Of a stretch of 64,000 nt of DNA, positions 1-8,016 are shown in pieces. The stretch is from Micromonospora musae. GTDB lineage: Bacteria > Actinomycetota > Actinomycetes > Mycobacteriales > Micromonosporaceae. The notes beneath the pieces were generated by a model that worked only from the letters and a program-made list of their open reading frames with translations, made no database searches and had not been told where the DNA came from. The stretch is from positions 1 to 64,000 of the forward strand of contig NZ_RAZT01000019.1 of assembly GCF_003626635.1 (NCBI RefSeq). The letters are read 5' to 3'. The translations under genes were made by a program, and so were the position numbers. Numbering within the stretch: position 1 is the stretch's first letter; each line of letters starts with the position of its first letter.

Positions 1-1524
1 CCCGCGCAGGTCCTCGTCGCGCTTCGGCCTGGTCAGCGGAGTGAGGATCGCGGCGACCACGGCCACCGTGCCGAAGGCGAGGCCCGCCCCCCAGAAGCTC
101 TCCTCCAGGTCCGAGTTGAAGTGGATCACTCCGGCCCGGTACAGCAGATAGGTCCCGACCGCCACCACGGTGCCGGAGAGCAGCGACCAGAAGCCGGCCA
201 GCGCGGTCATCCGCTTCCAGAACATCCCGATGATGAAGGTGCCGAAGAGCGGGGCGTTGAAGACCGAGAAGAGGGCCTGGATGTAGTTCATGATGTTGCT
301 GAACCCGGCCGCGATGAAGGCGGTGCCGATGCCGATCACGACGGCCCCGATGGTGGCGTACCGGCCGATCCGGAGGTAGTAGTCGTCCGGCCGGTCGCGG
401 CGGACGTAGGCCTGCCAGATGTCGTACGTGAACACGGTGTTGAAGCCGCTCACGTTGGCCGCCATCCCGGCCATGAACGAGGCGAGCAGGCCGGTGACCG
501 CCACCCCCAGCACGCCGTTGGGGAGCAGGTCCCGCATCAACAGCGGGATCGCGTTGTTGTACTGCAGGTCGCCGCTCGACGCGCCCAGGCCCTTCACGGT
601 CACCAGGGCGATCAGACCGGGGATCACGGTGACGACCGGGATCAGCAGCTTCGGGTACGCGGCGATGATCGGCGTACGCCGGGCCGCGCTCATGTTCTTC
701 GCCGACAGCGCGCGCTGCACCTCGGCGAAGTTGGTCGTCCAGTAGCCGAACGAGAGCACGAAACCGAGCCCGAAGACGATGCCGAGCCAGTGCGCCCCGA
801 GCGGATTGGCCGAGCTGCCGGTCTCCTGCCAGGCGTGCAACCCCGCCGCACCGAGCTTCGAGTCGCGGACCGCGTCCATCAGGCCGGAGACGCCGCCGAC
901 CTTCACCAGACCGATCACGGTGACCGGGATGAGCCCGGCCAGGATCACGAAGAACTGGAGCACCTCGTTGTAGATCGCGCCGGAGAGGCCGCCGATGGTG
1001 ATGTAGGCCAGCACGATCGCGGCGCCGACGATGACGGCCACCCAGAGCGGCCAGCCGAGCAGCGCCTGCATGACCAGCGCCAGCGCGTAGAGGTTCACCC
1101 CGGCGATCAGCACCTGGGCGACCGCGAAGCTGATCGCGTTCAGCAGGTGGGTCGGGCGGTTGAAGCGCAGCCGCAGGTACTCGGGCACGCTACGAACCCG
1201 GGAGCCGTAGTAGAAGGGCATCATCACGATGCCCAGGAAGACCATCGCCGGCACGGCACCGATCCAGTAGTAGTGGAGCGTCATCACGCCGTACTGAGCG
1301 CCGTTGGCGGCCATACCGATGATCTCCAAGGCCCCGAGGTTGGCGGAGACGAAGGCCAGGCCGGTCACCCAGGCGGGCAGTGACCGGCCGGAGAGGAAGA
1401 AGTCGACGCTCGTGCGGATCGCCCGGCGGGCGGCGAAGCCGACGCCGAGCACCGTGACGAAGTAGAGCGCCAGGAGGACGTAGTCCAAGGCGTTCATGTC
1501 GAGCCGAAGTCCGCCGCCGTCCAT
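1..1524 (-). CDS. Sodium:solute symporter (SSS/SLC5 family), C-terminus beyond window
   Basis: Membrane transporter expected to couple sodium influx to uptake of a solute (sugar, amino acid or similar; not predictable here). The 508 codons visible encode a chain of hydrophobic helices typical of the SSS fold. Conserved features include FLSGRSLPAWVTGLAFVSAN near the N-terminus, an LGA-EIIGMAANGAQYG segment, and the helix with FGYWTTNFAEVQRALSAKN. Family members run about 530-560 residues, so only the last few dozen residues are missing. I start at ATG 1524 because it has the RBS GAGAGGTG 7 nt upstream; a second in-frame ATG lies at 1497. No partner gene is visible, so the substrate remains open. 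The family call is firm and the substrate unknown. Confidence 0.9.
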   Translation of the reverse strand, partial: MDGGGLRLDMNALDYVLLALYFVTVLGVGFAARRAIRTSVDFFLSGRSLPAWVTGLAFVSANLGALEIIGMAANGAQYGVMTLHYYWIGAVPAMVFLGIVMMPFYYGSRVRSVPEYLRLRFNRPTHLLNAISFAVAQVLIAGVNLYALALVMQALLGWPLWVAVIVGAAIVLAYITIGGLSGAIYNEVLQFFVILAGLIPVTVIGLVKVGGVSGLMDAVRDSKLGAAGLHAWQETGSSANPLGAHWLGIVFGLGFVLSFGYWTTNFAEVQRALSAKNMSAARRTPIIAAYPKLLIPVVTVIPGLIALVTVKGLGASSGDLQYNNAIPLLMRDLLPNGVLGVAVTGLLASFMAGMAANVSGFNTVFTYDIWQAYVRRDRPDDYYLRIGRYATIGAVVIGIGTAFIAAGFSNIMNYIQALFSVFNAPLFGTFIIGMFWKRMTALAGFWSLLSGTVVAVGTYLLYRAGVIHFNSDLEESFWGAGLAFGTVAVVAAILTPLTRPKRDEDLRG

Positions 1525-1630
1525 CCGCGTCACCTCTCGTCCCACCGGTCGCGTCTCGCGGGCGGCCTACTACCCGAGGCCACCGGAGTCCACGCCTGGA
1601 TCGGAGGTTCACCGGCCGGGAAACACGAAA

Positions 1631-1655
1631 GCGCCCCGGCCGGTGGCCGGGGCGC
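1631..1655 (-). terminator. Hairpin terminator after the 1668-2711 gene
   Basis: A perfect 11-bp GC stem (1631-1641 with 1645-1655) and a 3-nt loop lie 12 nt beyond the stop codon of the minus-strand gene, before the start of the symporter gene. There is no T-tract, as is usual in actinobacteria. Confidence 0.6.
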
Positions 1656-1667
1656 CCTCGTGGACGG

Positions 1668-2711
1668 TCAACGACCGAGCACGCGGTCCAGGAAGTCCCG
1701 GTAGCGACGGACCGCCATCCGTAGCTCCTCGGTGTCCGCGGAGCCGTCCCCCTGCCAACTGCCGAGGCTGCTCTTCTGCGCCGCCAGCGCCGCGGAGAGC
1801 GCCTCGATCGCCTCCTCGACGAGCGCCTCGGCGTGGCCGGCCGCGGCCCGTGGGTCGTCCACGAAGCGCAGCTGGACGTCCCGCCAGCGATCGCGGAACC
1901 CCTGCGCGGTCAGCGCGTCGAAGAGGCTCGCCGGCTCGGCGGCCACGGTGGAGCCGGCCGGTCGGGCGGTTCCCGCCGAGGCGAGGGTGCCGGACCGGCC
2001 GGCCGGGGCGGAGCCCGGCATCTCGTGCCCCGTGGAGCGGGTGGGATCGGCGTCGGGCGAGACCGCGTCCGGGTCGACCGCCCCGGGGACGGGGCTGCCG
2101 TAGCCGGCCGCGTCGACCGTTCCCGCGTCGGGGTCGCCGCCGGACGCGGTCAGGTCCGCCCGTCGCTCCGGACCGCCCTCGACCGCGCCGGGTGGCACGA
2201 CGGTGCGCGTCGCCGACGGGTCCGTCCGGACCGCCCCGGACGCGGCCGACGCGGTGACCGAGGTGCCCCGGCGGTGCAGTTCGGCCGTCGGATCGGCCCG
2301 CGGGCCCTCGCGGGTGCCCTCCTCGGCGCCGTCGCCCGGTCGCGCCGTCCGCTCCTCCCGGGCATCCGGCTCGTCCTCCGGACGTGGGCTGGCGAGTGCG
2401 GACGCGGCGACGGCGCCGGCCACCGTGGGGGCGCCGAGGGCGGTCGGCACCGGCCCCGGCTCGTGGAAGCCGCCCTCACCGGCGTCCCGCTGCGCCGTTC
2501 GGGCGACCCGGGTGTCGTCGTCGGCGTCGGTGCGCCCGGTCCGGGCGTCGTCGCCGGTCACCGACGGATCGTCGAACGTGCCCCGGTCGTCCAGCGCGTC
2601 CTCCGGCACCTCCGTCCGCCCACCACCGTCGCCGCCGGGCGGCACGGGTACCGGGGCGGACCGGACGGCCTCGGGCTGGTCGTTGCTCACCTGCTGCTTG
2701 TCCTGGCGCAT
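1668..2711 (-). CDS. Conserved protein of unknown function, disordered N-region plus C-terminal helical domain
   Basis: Function not known. Residues 1 to about 245 are rich in Pro, Asp, Gly, Thr and Ala and look disordered. The last roughly 95 residues form a compact helical domain with RDVQLRFVDDP, a run of Ala/Glu, and ADTEELRMAVRRYRDFLDRVLG. The same domain, with LQVRFVDSP and ADTEELRQAVVHYRSLF, occurs in the gene just upstream (2724-3458), so the two are paralogues in one operon. The start ATG at 2711 has GAGGAGG upstream, and that RBS overlaps the upstream gene's TGA, suggesting translational coupling (12-nt gap). There is no signal peptide or TM helix, so it is probably cytoplasmic. Confidence 0.8.
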   Translation of the reverse strand: MRQDKQQVSNDQPEAVRSAPVPVPPGGDGGGRTEVPEDALDDRGTFDDPSVTGDDARTGRTDADDDTRVARTAQRDAGEGGFHEPGPVPTALGAPTVAGAVAASALASPRPEDEPDAREERTARPGDGAEEGTREGPRADPTAELHRRGTSVTASAASGAVRTDPSATRTVVPPGAVEGGPERRADLTASGGDPDAGTVDAAGYGSPVPGAVDPDAVSPDADPTRSTGHEMPGSAPAGRSGTLASAGTARPAGSTVAAEPASLFDALTAQGFRDRWRDVQLRFVDDPRAAAGHAEALVEEAIEALSAALAAQKSSLGSWQGDGSADTEELRMAVRRYRDFLDRVLGR

Positions 2712-2723
2712 CGCGGTGCCTCC

Positions 2724-3458
2724 TCAGCGGTTGGTGGCGTCGTGGGCCTGCTCCGGGCGGCGCTGCGCCGGGGGCTCCGCCTCCGACGCGCGGGGCTCGG
2801 GGTGCTCCGGCTCGCGCGGCTCCGGGTGCTTCCCCTCCGGTTCGCGCGGCTCGGGGTGCTCGCCCTCCGACGCGCGCGGCTCGGGGTGCTCCTCCGGCCG
2901 GCGCTGCTCCGGTGGCCGGGGATGCACCGGCTCCTCGCCGAGCAGGTCGGCGAAGAGCGAGCGGTAGTGCACGACGGCCTGCCGCAGCTCCTCGGTGTCG
3001 GCCTCGCCCCGGCTGTTGCGCAGGTGGATCTCGTGCGCGTCCCGGTAGTGGGTGAGCGTGCGGGCGTGCTCGACGGAGAGATGGGCGATCTGGTCGGAGA
3101 AGTCACCGGTGGGGTACCCGCGCTCGGCGATCAGCCGGGTGACCAGTTCGTCCGCGTCGCCGACGGCGTCGGCCGGGGAGTCGACGAAGCGGACCTGGAG
3201 CTCCTCCCAGGCGGCGGTGTAGCGGGCCCGGGACTCCGGGGTGAGCGGGGTGAGCGCCAACTCCGAGTGCCGGCGTTCCCGCTCGCGCAACTCCCGCTCG
3301 GCGGCCGCGCGGCTGTCCCGTTCGGCGACCACCCGGTCGTACTCCGGGCCGAACCGGTTGCGCAACGACCGCCGGCGCGCCGACGAGCGAGCGGCGACGG
3401 CGATCGCCACGAGCACCAGTACGGCGACGAGGATGACGATTATCTGCGTGGGCGACAT
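2724..3458 (-). CDS. Membrane-anchored conserved protein of unknown function
   Basis: One N-terminal TM helix (residues about 4-22, very Val/Leu/Ile-rich) is followed by a basic, then charged coiled-coil-like stretch (about 25-70). Next comes the helical domain shared with the downstream paralogue (about 75-185: AAWEELQVRFVDSPADAVGDADELVTRL, then HYRDAHEI and EELRQAVVHYRSLFADLLGEE). The C-terminus is a hydrophilic tail with four HPEPR repeats. It is likely anchored in the membrane with the domain in the cytoplasm. It is first gene of a two-gene operon with the 1668-2711 gene. Similar proteins are common in actinobacteria, but I know of no assigned function. Confidence 0.8.
   Translation of the reverse strand: MSPTQIIVILVAVLVLVAIAVAARSSARRRSLRNRFGPEYDRVVAERDSRAAAERELRERERRHSELALTPLTPESRARYTAAWEELQVRFVDSPADAVGDADELVTRLIAERGYPTGDFSDQIAHLSVEHARTLTHYRDAHEIHLRNSRGEADTEELRQAVVHYRSLFADLLGEEPVHPRPPEQRRPEEHPEPRASEGEHPEPREPEGKHPEPREPEHPEPRASEAEPPAQRRPEQAHDATNR
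2781..2888 (-). repeat. In-frame 24/30-bp repeats encoding HPEPR units
   Basis: Four tandem units of 24 or 30 bp encode 8- or 10-residue modules starting HPEPR (followed by ASEGE, EPEGK, EPE, ASEAE) near the C-terminus of the membrane-anchored protein. A length-variable tail is likely. Confidence 0.75.
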
Positions 3459-4016
3459 GGCTCCTCCTTCGTCACCCGGTATTCCCTCGCCTCACCGATC
3501 GCCAATCCCGATCCGCCGTACTTTCCTGGGCGATCCCTGCGCTCCGCCGCGCCGGTACGCCCTCGCTGCGCGGCTTGTCCGGTTTCCGACCTGGAAGTTG
3601 CCGATTCCACGGCGACTCCCGGACCGGGGCGGCGGCCGGTGGGGCCGCTCGCCGCACCCGACCTCGTCGAGACCGTGGAGTCGCCGGATCGCGGAGCGCC
3701 GGGGGAGCAGCCCTGGGCCAGCGGCGAACCGGGGTCGACGAGGCGGGGTCGACGAGGACCCGGTCCTGGCGTGGCCGGCGTCCGGTCGTGCGGCTCCGAC
3801 GATCGCCGGTCACCACCGGTCGACCCGCGCCCGCCCGGCTCCACATCGGAGCGTTGTGGTGACCGCAACGGGCGGTAGTGCATCTTGCCGCGATTACGTA
3901 TCCTGCCCAAGGCGCCCGTGCCGGTGCCCGGCGCCAGGTGCCGGGAGGCTGCCCGGTGGGAGCGCTGCCCGGCCGTCGCCGGCGCTCCTCCTGCCACACC
4001 GCCCGGGCGAGGTCCG
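3459..4016. other. 558-bp gene-free stretch with divergent promoters
   Basis: No convincing gene. Overlapping long reading frames here are GC-bias shadows. It must hold the promoter of the minus-strand pair starting at 3458 and of the conservon. On the plus strand TATCCT at 3899-3904 is a plausible -10 for the conservon, though its -35 is poor. Confidence 0.5.
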
Positions 4017-6428
4017 ATGAGAACGCGCGACTGGCCGATCCGCTCGAAGCTGACGGCGCTGGTCGTCGTGCCGGTGACGGCACTGCTGGCACTTTGGATC
4101 TTCGCGACCACGCTGACCTTCGGGCCGGCGCTCGACCTGCTCTCCGCCCGTACGTTCCGCTACGACCTGGGCCGCCCCGGCGACGCAGCCGTCGCCGAGC
4201 TGCAACGGGAGCGCCGCCTCACCGTCGAGCAGCTCGCCGGCACCAGGCCGCTGCCCGCCCTCGCCGAGCAGCGGGAACGCACCGACCGGGCGCTCGCCGA
4301 GCTGCGCCGCCGGGTCACGGGCGAGGAGCTGCGGGACGCCGCGGACGCGTCTCTCCAGGCCCGGATCGACCAACTCGTCACCGCCCTGGACGCGCTCCCC
4401 GCCGGCCGGGGCTTCATCGACCAGCGGAGACTGGACCGGGCCGGCGCCTTCGGGCTCTACAACGGGATGATCGGATCGGCCTTCCAGGCGTTCGCCGCCA
4501 CCGCGACGCTGCCCGAGCCGGAACTCAACCGGGAGTCCCGCGCGTTGACCGAGCTCGGCCGGTCCCGGGAACTGCTCGCGCAGGCCGACGCCCTGCTCAG
4601 CGGGGTGGTGACCGCCGGGCGGTACGCCGAGGGGGAGCACGCCCGGCTGGTGCAGATCATCGGCAACCACCGCTTCCTCACCGAGGACGCGGTGGCCGAC
4701 CTGCCCGCCGCGGAGCGGGCCGCCTACCAACGGCTGACCGAGCAGCCGGCCTTCGCGCGACTACGGGTGATGCAGGACCGCCTGGTCGCCGGAGATTCCC
4801 GGACGGTGCCGTCGGTCGACCCGGCCGGCTGGCAGGCCAGCTACGACGAGGTGCAGCAGCAGCTGCGGGAGTACGAGCTCGACGCCGCCGACGGGCTCGC
4901 CGACCGCTCGGTGCCGAACGCGATCCGGATCCTCGTCCGGCTCGCCGTCGCCGGGGTGCTCGGGCTGGTCGCCGTCGTCGCCTCGGTGCTGGTCGCGGTG
5001 CGGGTCGGCCGGACGCTGGCCCGCCGGCTCAGCGGCGTACGGACCGCGGCCCTGGAGTTGGCCGAAGCGCGACTGCCGGAGGTGGTGACCCGGCTACGGC
5101 GGGGCGAACAGGTCGACGTGGCCCGCGAGGCACCCCCGTTGGAGTACGGCGACGACGAGATCGGCCAGGTCGGCCGGGCGTTCAACGAGGTGCAACGCAC
5201 CGCCATCCGGGCGGCTGTCGACGAGGTCACCCTGCGACGTGGACTCAACGAGGTCTTCCTGAACATCGCCCGGCGCAGCCAGAGCCTGGTGCACCGGCAG
5301 CTCGCCCTGCTCGACCGGATGGAGCGGGGCACCGAGGACCCGGACGAGCTGGCCGAGCTCTTCCAGGTGGACCACATCGCCACCCGACTGCGCCGGCACG
5401 CCGAGGACCTGGTCATCCTGGCCGGGGCCGCCCCCGGCCGGGGCTGGCGCAATCCGGTCGCGGTCGTGGACCTCGTCCGTGGCGCGATCTCCGAGGTCGA
5501 GGCGTACGACCGGGTGGACATCGTGGACGTGCAGCCGGCCGGAGTGCTCGGGCGGGCGGTCGGCGACGTGATCCACCTGCTCGCCGAGCTGATCGAGAAC
5601 GCCACCGCCTTCTCCCCGCCGGCCACCCGGGTCAGCGTCAACGGTCAGCGGGTGGCCAACGGGTACGCCCTGGAGGTCACCGACCGCGGTCTGGGTATGT
5701 CCGACGCCGCGCTGGAGGACGCGGGCCGGCGGCTCGCCCGCTCGCCCGAGTTCGACCCCGCCGAGAGCGCCCGGCTCGGCCTCTTCGTGGTGGCGCGGCT
5801 GGCCGCCCGGCACGCCGTACGGGTCAACCTGCGCCGGTCGGAGGCGGGCGGGATCACGGCCGTCGTGCTCATCCCGGCGGAGCTGGTCACCGACGAACCG
5901 GCCCCGGGCGTGGGGGACGTCGTCGGCCGGGTGCCCGAGCGTCGCCTGACCGCCGCCCGAAGTGGCGCGGCGCCCCGGCCACGGGTGGCCACGAGCCGCC
6001 GCGCCTCCACACCGGTGCCGACGACCGCCGGCTCCGATGCGGTGGCCGAGCAGCTCGCGCCGCCATTGCCCGTCGAGGCGCCGCCCTCGACGGAAGCAGG
6101 GGAGACCTCCCCGAGCGACCTGGACGGCCTGCCCCGACGGGTCCGCCGACGGCCCCCGCCCGCCCCCTCGGCGCACCCGGCCGACGACACACCGACGCCG
6201 CGTCCGCCCGAGGAGGTGCGCCGGGTGATGGCGGCGTTGCAGGCGGGCACCGCCCGTGGACGCGCCGCGGCGTCGACCGGCCCGGCGCCTGGCATCGGCC
6301 CCGACGTGGCCCGTGGGCGCGTGGTGGCGTCGACCGGCCCGGCGCCCGGCACCAGCCCCGACCCGGCCCCGCCGTCCGGCACTCCGATGGCCGGCGGAGA
6401 ACCGACCGATCCTGAGAGGGACGCCTAG
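4017..6428 (+). CDS. cvnA: Conservon sensor histidine kinase CvnA-like
   Basis: First gene of a four-gene conservon, the actinobacterial module in which a kinase-like membrane protein works with a roadblock protein, a DUF742 protein and a Ras-like GTPase, loosely resembling a eukaryotic G-protein receptor complex. TM1 is at residues about 10-32. An extracytoplasmic nitrate/nitrite-sensing type helical domain follows to about 300. TM2 (about 303-330) leads into a HAMP-like segment and then a dimerisation region (NIARRSQSLVHRQLALLDRME). The ATPase domain has ELIENATAFSPP (N-box) and VTDRGLGMSD (G1). The C-terminus is a long Pro/Ala-rich tail. I start at ATG 4017, which has GCGAGG upstream; the in-frame TTG at 3885 lies ahead of the candidate -10. 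The stop overlaps the next start by one base. Confidence 0.9.
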   Translation: MRTRDWPIRSKLTALVVVPVTALLALWIFATTLTFGPALDLLSARTFRYDLGRPGDAAVAELQRERRLTVEQLAGTRPLPALAEQRERTDRALAELRRRVTGEELRDAADASLQARIDQLVTALDALPAGRGFIDQRRLDRAGAFGLYNGMIGSAFQAFAATATLPEPELNRESRALTELGRSRELLAQADALLSGVVTAGRYAEGEHARLVQIIGNHRFLTEDAVADLPAAERAAYQRLTEQPAFARLRVMQDRLVAGDSRTVPSVDPAGWQASYDEVQQQLREYELDAADGLADRSVPNAIRILVRLAVAGVLGLVAVVASVLVAVRVGRTLARRLSGVRTAALELAEARLPEVVTRLRRGEQVDVAREAPPLEYGDDEIGQVGRAFNEVQRTAIRAAVDEVTLRRGLNEVFLNIARRSQSLVHRQLALLDRMERGTEDPDELAELFQVDHIATRLRRHAEDLVILAGAAPGRGWRNPVAVVDLVRGAISEVEAYDRVDIVDVQPAGVLGRAVGDVIHLLAELIENATAFSPPATRVSVNGQRVANGYALEVTDRGLGMSDAALEDAGRRLARSPEFDPAESARLGLFVVARLAARHAVRVNLRRSEAGGITAVVLIPAELVTDEPAPGVGDVVGRVPERRLTAARSGAAPRPRVATSRRASTPVPTTAGSDAVAEQLAPPLPVEAPPSTEAGETSPSDLDGLPRRVRRRPPPAPSAHPADDTPTPRPPEEVRRVMAALQAGTARGRAAASTGPAPGIGPDVARGRVVASTGPAPGTSPDPAPPSGTPMAGGEPTDPERDA
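6253..6366 (+). repeat. 57-bp tandem duplication in the cvnA tail
   Basis: Two adjacent 57-bp copies (6253-6309 and 6310-6366) encode the 19-residue unit beginning ARGR and containing ASTGPAPG. They lie in the disordered C-terminal tail of CvnA. The few differences suggest a moderately recent duplication. Confidence 0.8.
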
Positions 6429-6850
6429 TGCAGCAACCGACGAAGCAGAGCGCCGATCTCGACTGGCTGCTCGACGAGCTGGTGCAACGGGTACCGGCCG
6501 CCCGCGAGGCGGTGGTGCTGTCGGCGGACGGGCTGCTCCTCGGCTCCACCGCCGATCTGGACCGGGCCGATGCCGAGCACCTGTGCGCCCTGGCCGCCGG
6601 ATTCGCCAGCCTGGCCCGCGGCGCGAGCCGGCACGTCGACGGCGGGCCGGTGCGGCAGACCGTGGTGGAGATGGAGTCGGCGTACCTCTTCGTCACCGCC
6701 GCCGGGCAGGGCGCCTGCCTCGCCGTCGTCAGCGACGCCGACGCGGACATGGGTCTGGTGGCGTACGAGATGGCGATGCTGGTGATCCGGGTGGGTGAGT
6801 ACCTCACCGCCCCGGCCCGGCCGTCCGCGGGTGCCGTCGATGCTGGCTGA
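6428..6850 (+). CDS. cvnB: Roadblock/LC7 domain protein CvnB
   Basis: Second conservon gene. It is a 140-residue single-domain roadblock/LC7 protein (DWLLDELVQRVPAAREAVVLSADGLLL at the start and a beta-rich middle with VVEMESAYLFVTAAGQGACLAVV). Such proteins bind and regulate the partner small GTPase, presumably CvnD, next to the CvnA kinase at the membrane. GTG start at 6428 overlaps the cvnA TAG by one base, and the end overlaps cvnC, so the four genes are translationally coupled. Length and domain match the family. Confidence 0.92.
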   Translation: MQQPTKQSADLDWLLDELVQRVPAAREAVVLSADGLLLGSTADLDRADAEHLCALAAGFASLARGASRHVDGGPVRQTVVEMESAYLFVTAAGQGACLAVVSDADADMGLVAYEMAMLVIRVGEYLTAPARPSAGAVDAG

Positions 6851-7226
6851 GCCGCCGCGGCCGCACCACGAGTGGCTGGACGACGCCGCAGGCCCGGTCG
6901 TCCGCCCCTACACGCTCACCGGCGGCCGGGTCCGTTCCGCCGCCGACGGGTTCGACCTGGTCGCGTTCATCCTGGCGGGGCCGCAGGCGAACGCGGCCGA
7001 CCCGCAGCTCGCGCCGGAGCACCGACGACTCGTCGAGCTGACCCACCGGCCGGTGCCGGTGGCGGAGCTGGCGGCCGAGTTGGATCTCGCGGTCGGCGTC
7101 GTCCGGGTGCTCCTCGGCGACCTGCTCGCGCGCGGCCTGATCGCGGTGCACGAGCCGCTCACCGCCTCCTCCATTCCCGACGACGACATTCTCAAGGCGG
7201 TGGTCAGTGGACTCCGTGCGCTTTGA
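6840..7226 (+). CDS. cvnC: DUF742 protein CvnC
   Basis: Third conservon gene, a 128-residue DUF742 protein with the family's VRPYTLTGGRVRS motif near residue 20 and a winged-helix-like C-terminal half (VAELAAELDLAVGVVRVLLGDLLARGLI). Its molecular role in conservons is not settled. I take ATG 6840, inside the end of cvnB (11-nt overlap). An in-frame upstream extension to 6795 is possible but is not expected from the family. It overlaps cvnD by 20 nt. Confidence 0.9.
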   Translation: MLAEPPRPHHEWLDDAAGPVVRPYTLTGGRVRSAADGFDLVAFILAGPQANAADPQLAPEHRRLVELTHRPVPVAELAAELDLAVGVVRVLLGDLLARGLIAVHEPLTASSIPDDDILKAVVSGLRAL

Positions 7227-7809
7227 CCGGACGGGCGCCGGTACCCGGGTGCCCCTGGCGCTGAAGATCCTCATCGCCGGTGGGTTCGGCGCCGGCAAGA
7301 CGACGCTGGTGAGCGCGTTGAGCGAGGTCCGGCCCCTGCAGACCGAGGAGATCCTGACCGGCGCCGGGGCCGACACCGACGACATCTCCGGCGTGGAGGG
7401 GAAATCCACCACCACTGTCGCGATGGACTTCGGCCGGATCACCATCAACGAGGACCTCCAGCTCTACCTGTTCGGCACCCCGGGACAGGACCGCTTCTGG
7501 TTCCTCTGGGACGAGCTGGCCTTCGGGGCGCTCGGCGCGGTGGTGCTGGCCGACACCCGTCGGCTGTCCGACTGCTTCCCCTCGATCGACTACTTCGAGC
7601 AGCGGGGCATCCCGTTCGTGGTGGGGGTGAACTGCTTCGACGGCGCTCGCCAGTACGACCTGGCGACCGTACGTCGCGCACTGGACCTCGACCCGGAGGT
7701 GCCCGTGCTGCTCTGCGACGCGCGGGATCGGCAGTCCGGCAAGCTGGTGCTGATCGGCCTGGTCGAGCACGTCGCCCGGCAGCGGGGCGAGCCGGTGCCG
7801 GTGGCCTGA
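7207..7809 (+). CDS. cvnD: Conservon small GTPase CvnD
   Basis: Last conservon gene, a Ras-like ATP/GTP-binding protein of 200 residues. The Walker A/G1 loop is GGFGAGKTT (residues about 25-33), the G3 region is LFGTPGQDRFW, and the base-recognition region is VVGVNCFDGA in place of a classical NKxD, as is usual for this family. It is the proposed output of the complex, switched by CvnB and the kinase. GTG start at 7207 lies inside cvnC. No terminator hairpin follows immediately; instead a short repeat cluster does. Confidence 0.92.
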   Translation: MDSVRFDRTGAGTRVPLALKILIAGGFGAGKTTLVSALSEVRPLQTEEILTGAGADTDDISGVEGKSTTTVAMDFGRITINEDLQLYLFGTPGQDRFWFLWDELAFGALGAVVLADTRRLSDCFPSIDYFEQRGIPFVVGVNCFDGARQYDLATVRRALDLDPEVPVLLCDARDRQSGKLVLIGLVEHVARQRGEPVPVA

Positions 7810-7836
7810 GCCTCGCCATTCGCACCGCCGGACGTC

Positions 7837-7905
7837 GGCCGTCGAAAGCCCGCGGCCGCCCGGCGGCCGTCGAAAGCCCGCGGCCGGAGGTCGGCCGTCG
7901 AAGCC
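7837..7905. repeat. Short direct repeats downstream of cvnD
   Basis: A 22-bp unit starting GGCCGTCGAAAGCC occurs at 7837-7858 and 7865-7886. A truncated third copy starts at 7893 (GGCCGTCGAAGCC). Each full unit begins and ends with GGCCG/CGGCCG, so it can also fold. Too few copies and too short for CRISPR. Confidence 0.75.
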
Positions 7906-8016
7906 TGCTGTTCGGCTGTCCATCGGGAAAGAAATCACGCACCGATGGCTGACCGGGCGGCGACGGGGGAAGTCTCTGGTTGGATCTGACGGAGGCGTCG
8001 GCGGAGGGCGGATCAG

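Noticed and set aside
121..1383. 420-codon plus-strand frame
   Set aside because: Antisense to the SSS symporter; low-complexity Arg/Asp/His/Gly product typical of GC-bias shadows.
7837..7905. CRISPR array
   Set aside because: Only two full repeats of 22 bp with a 6-bp gap, and no cas genes in the window.
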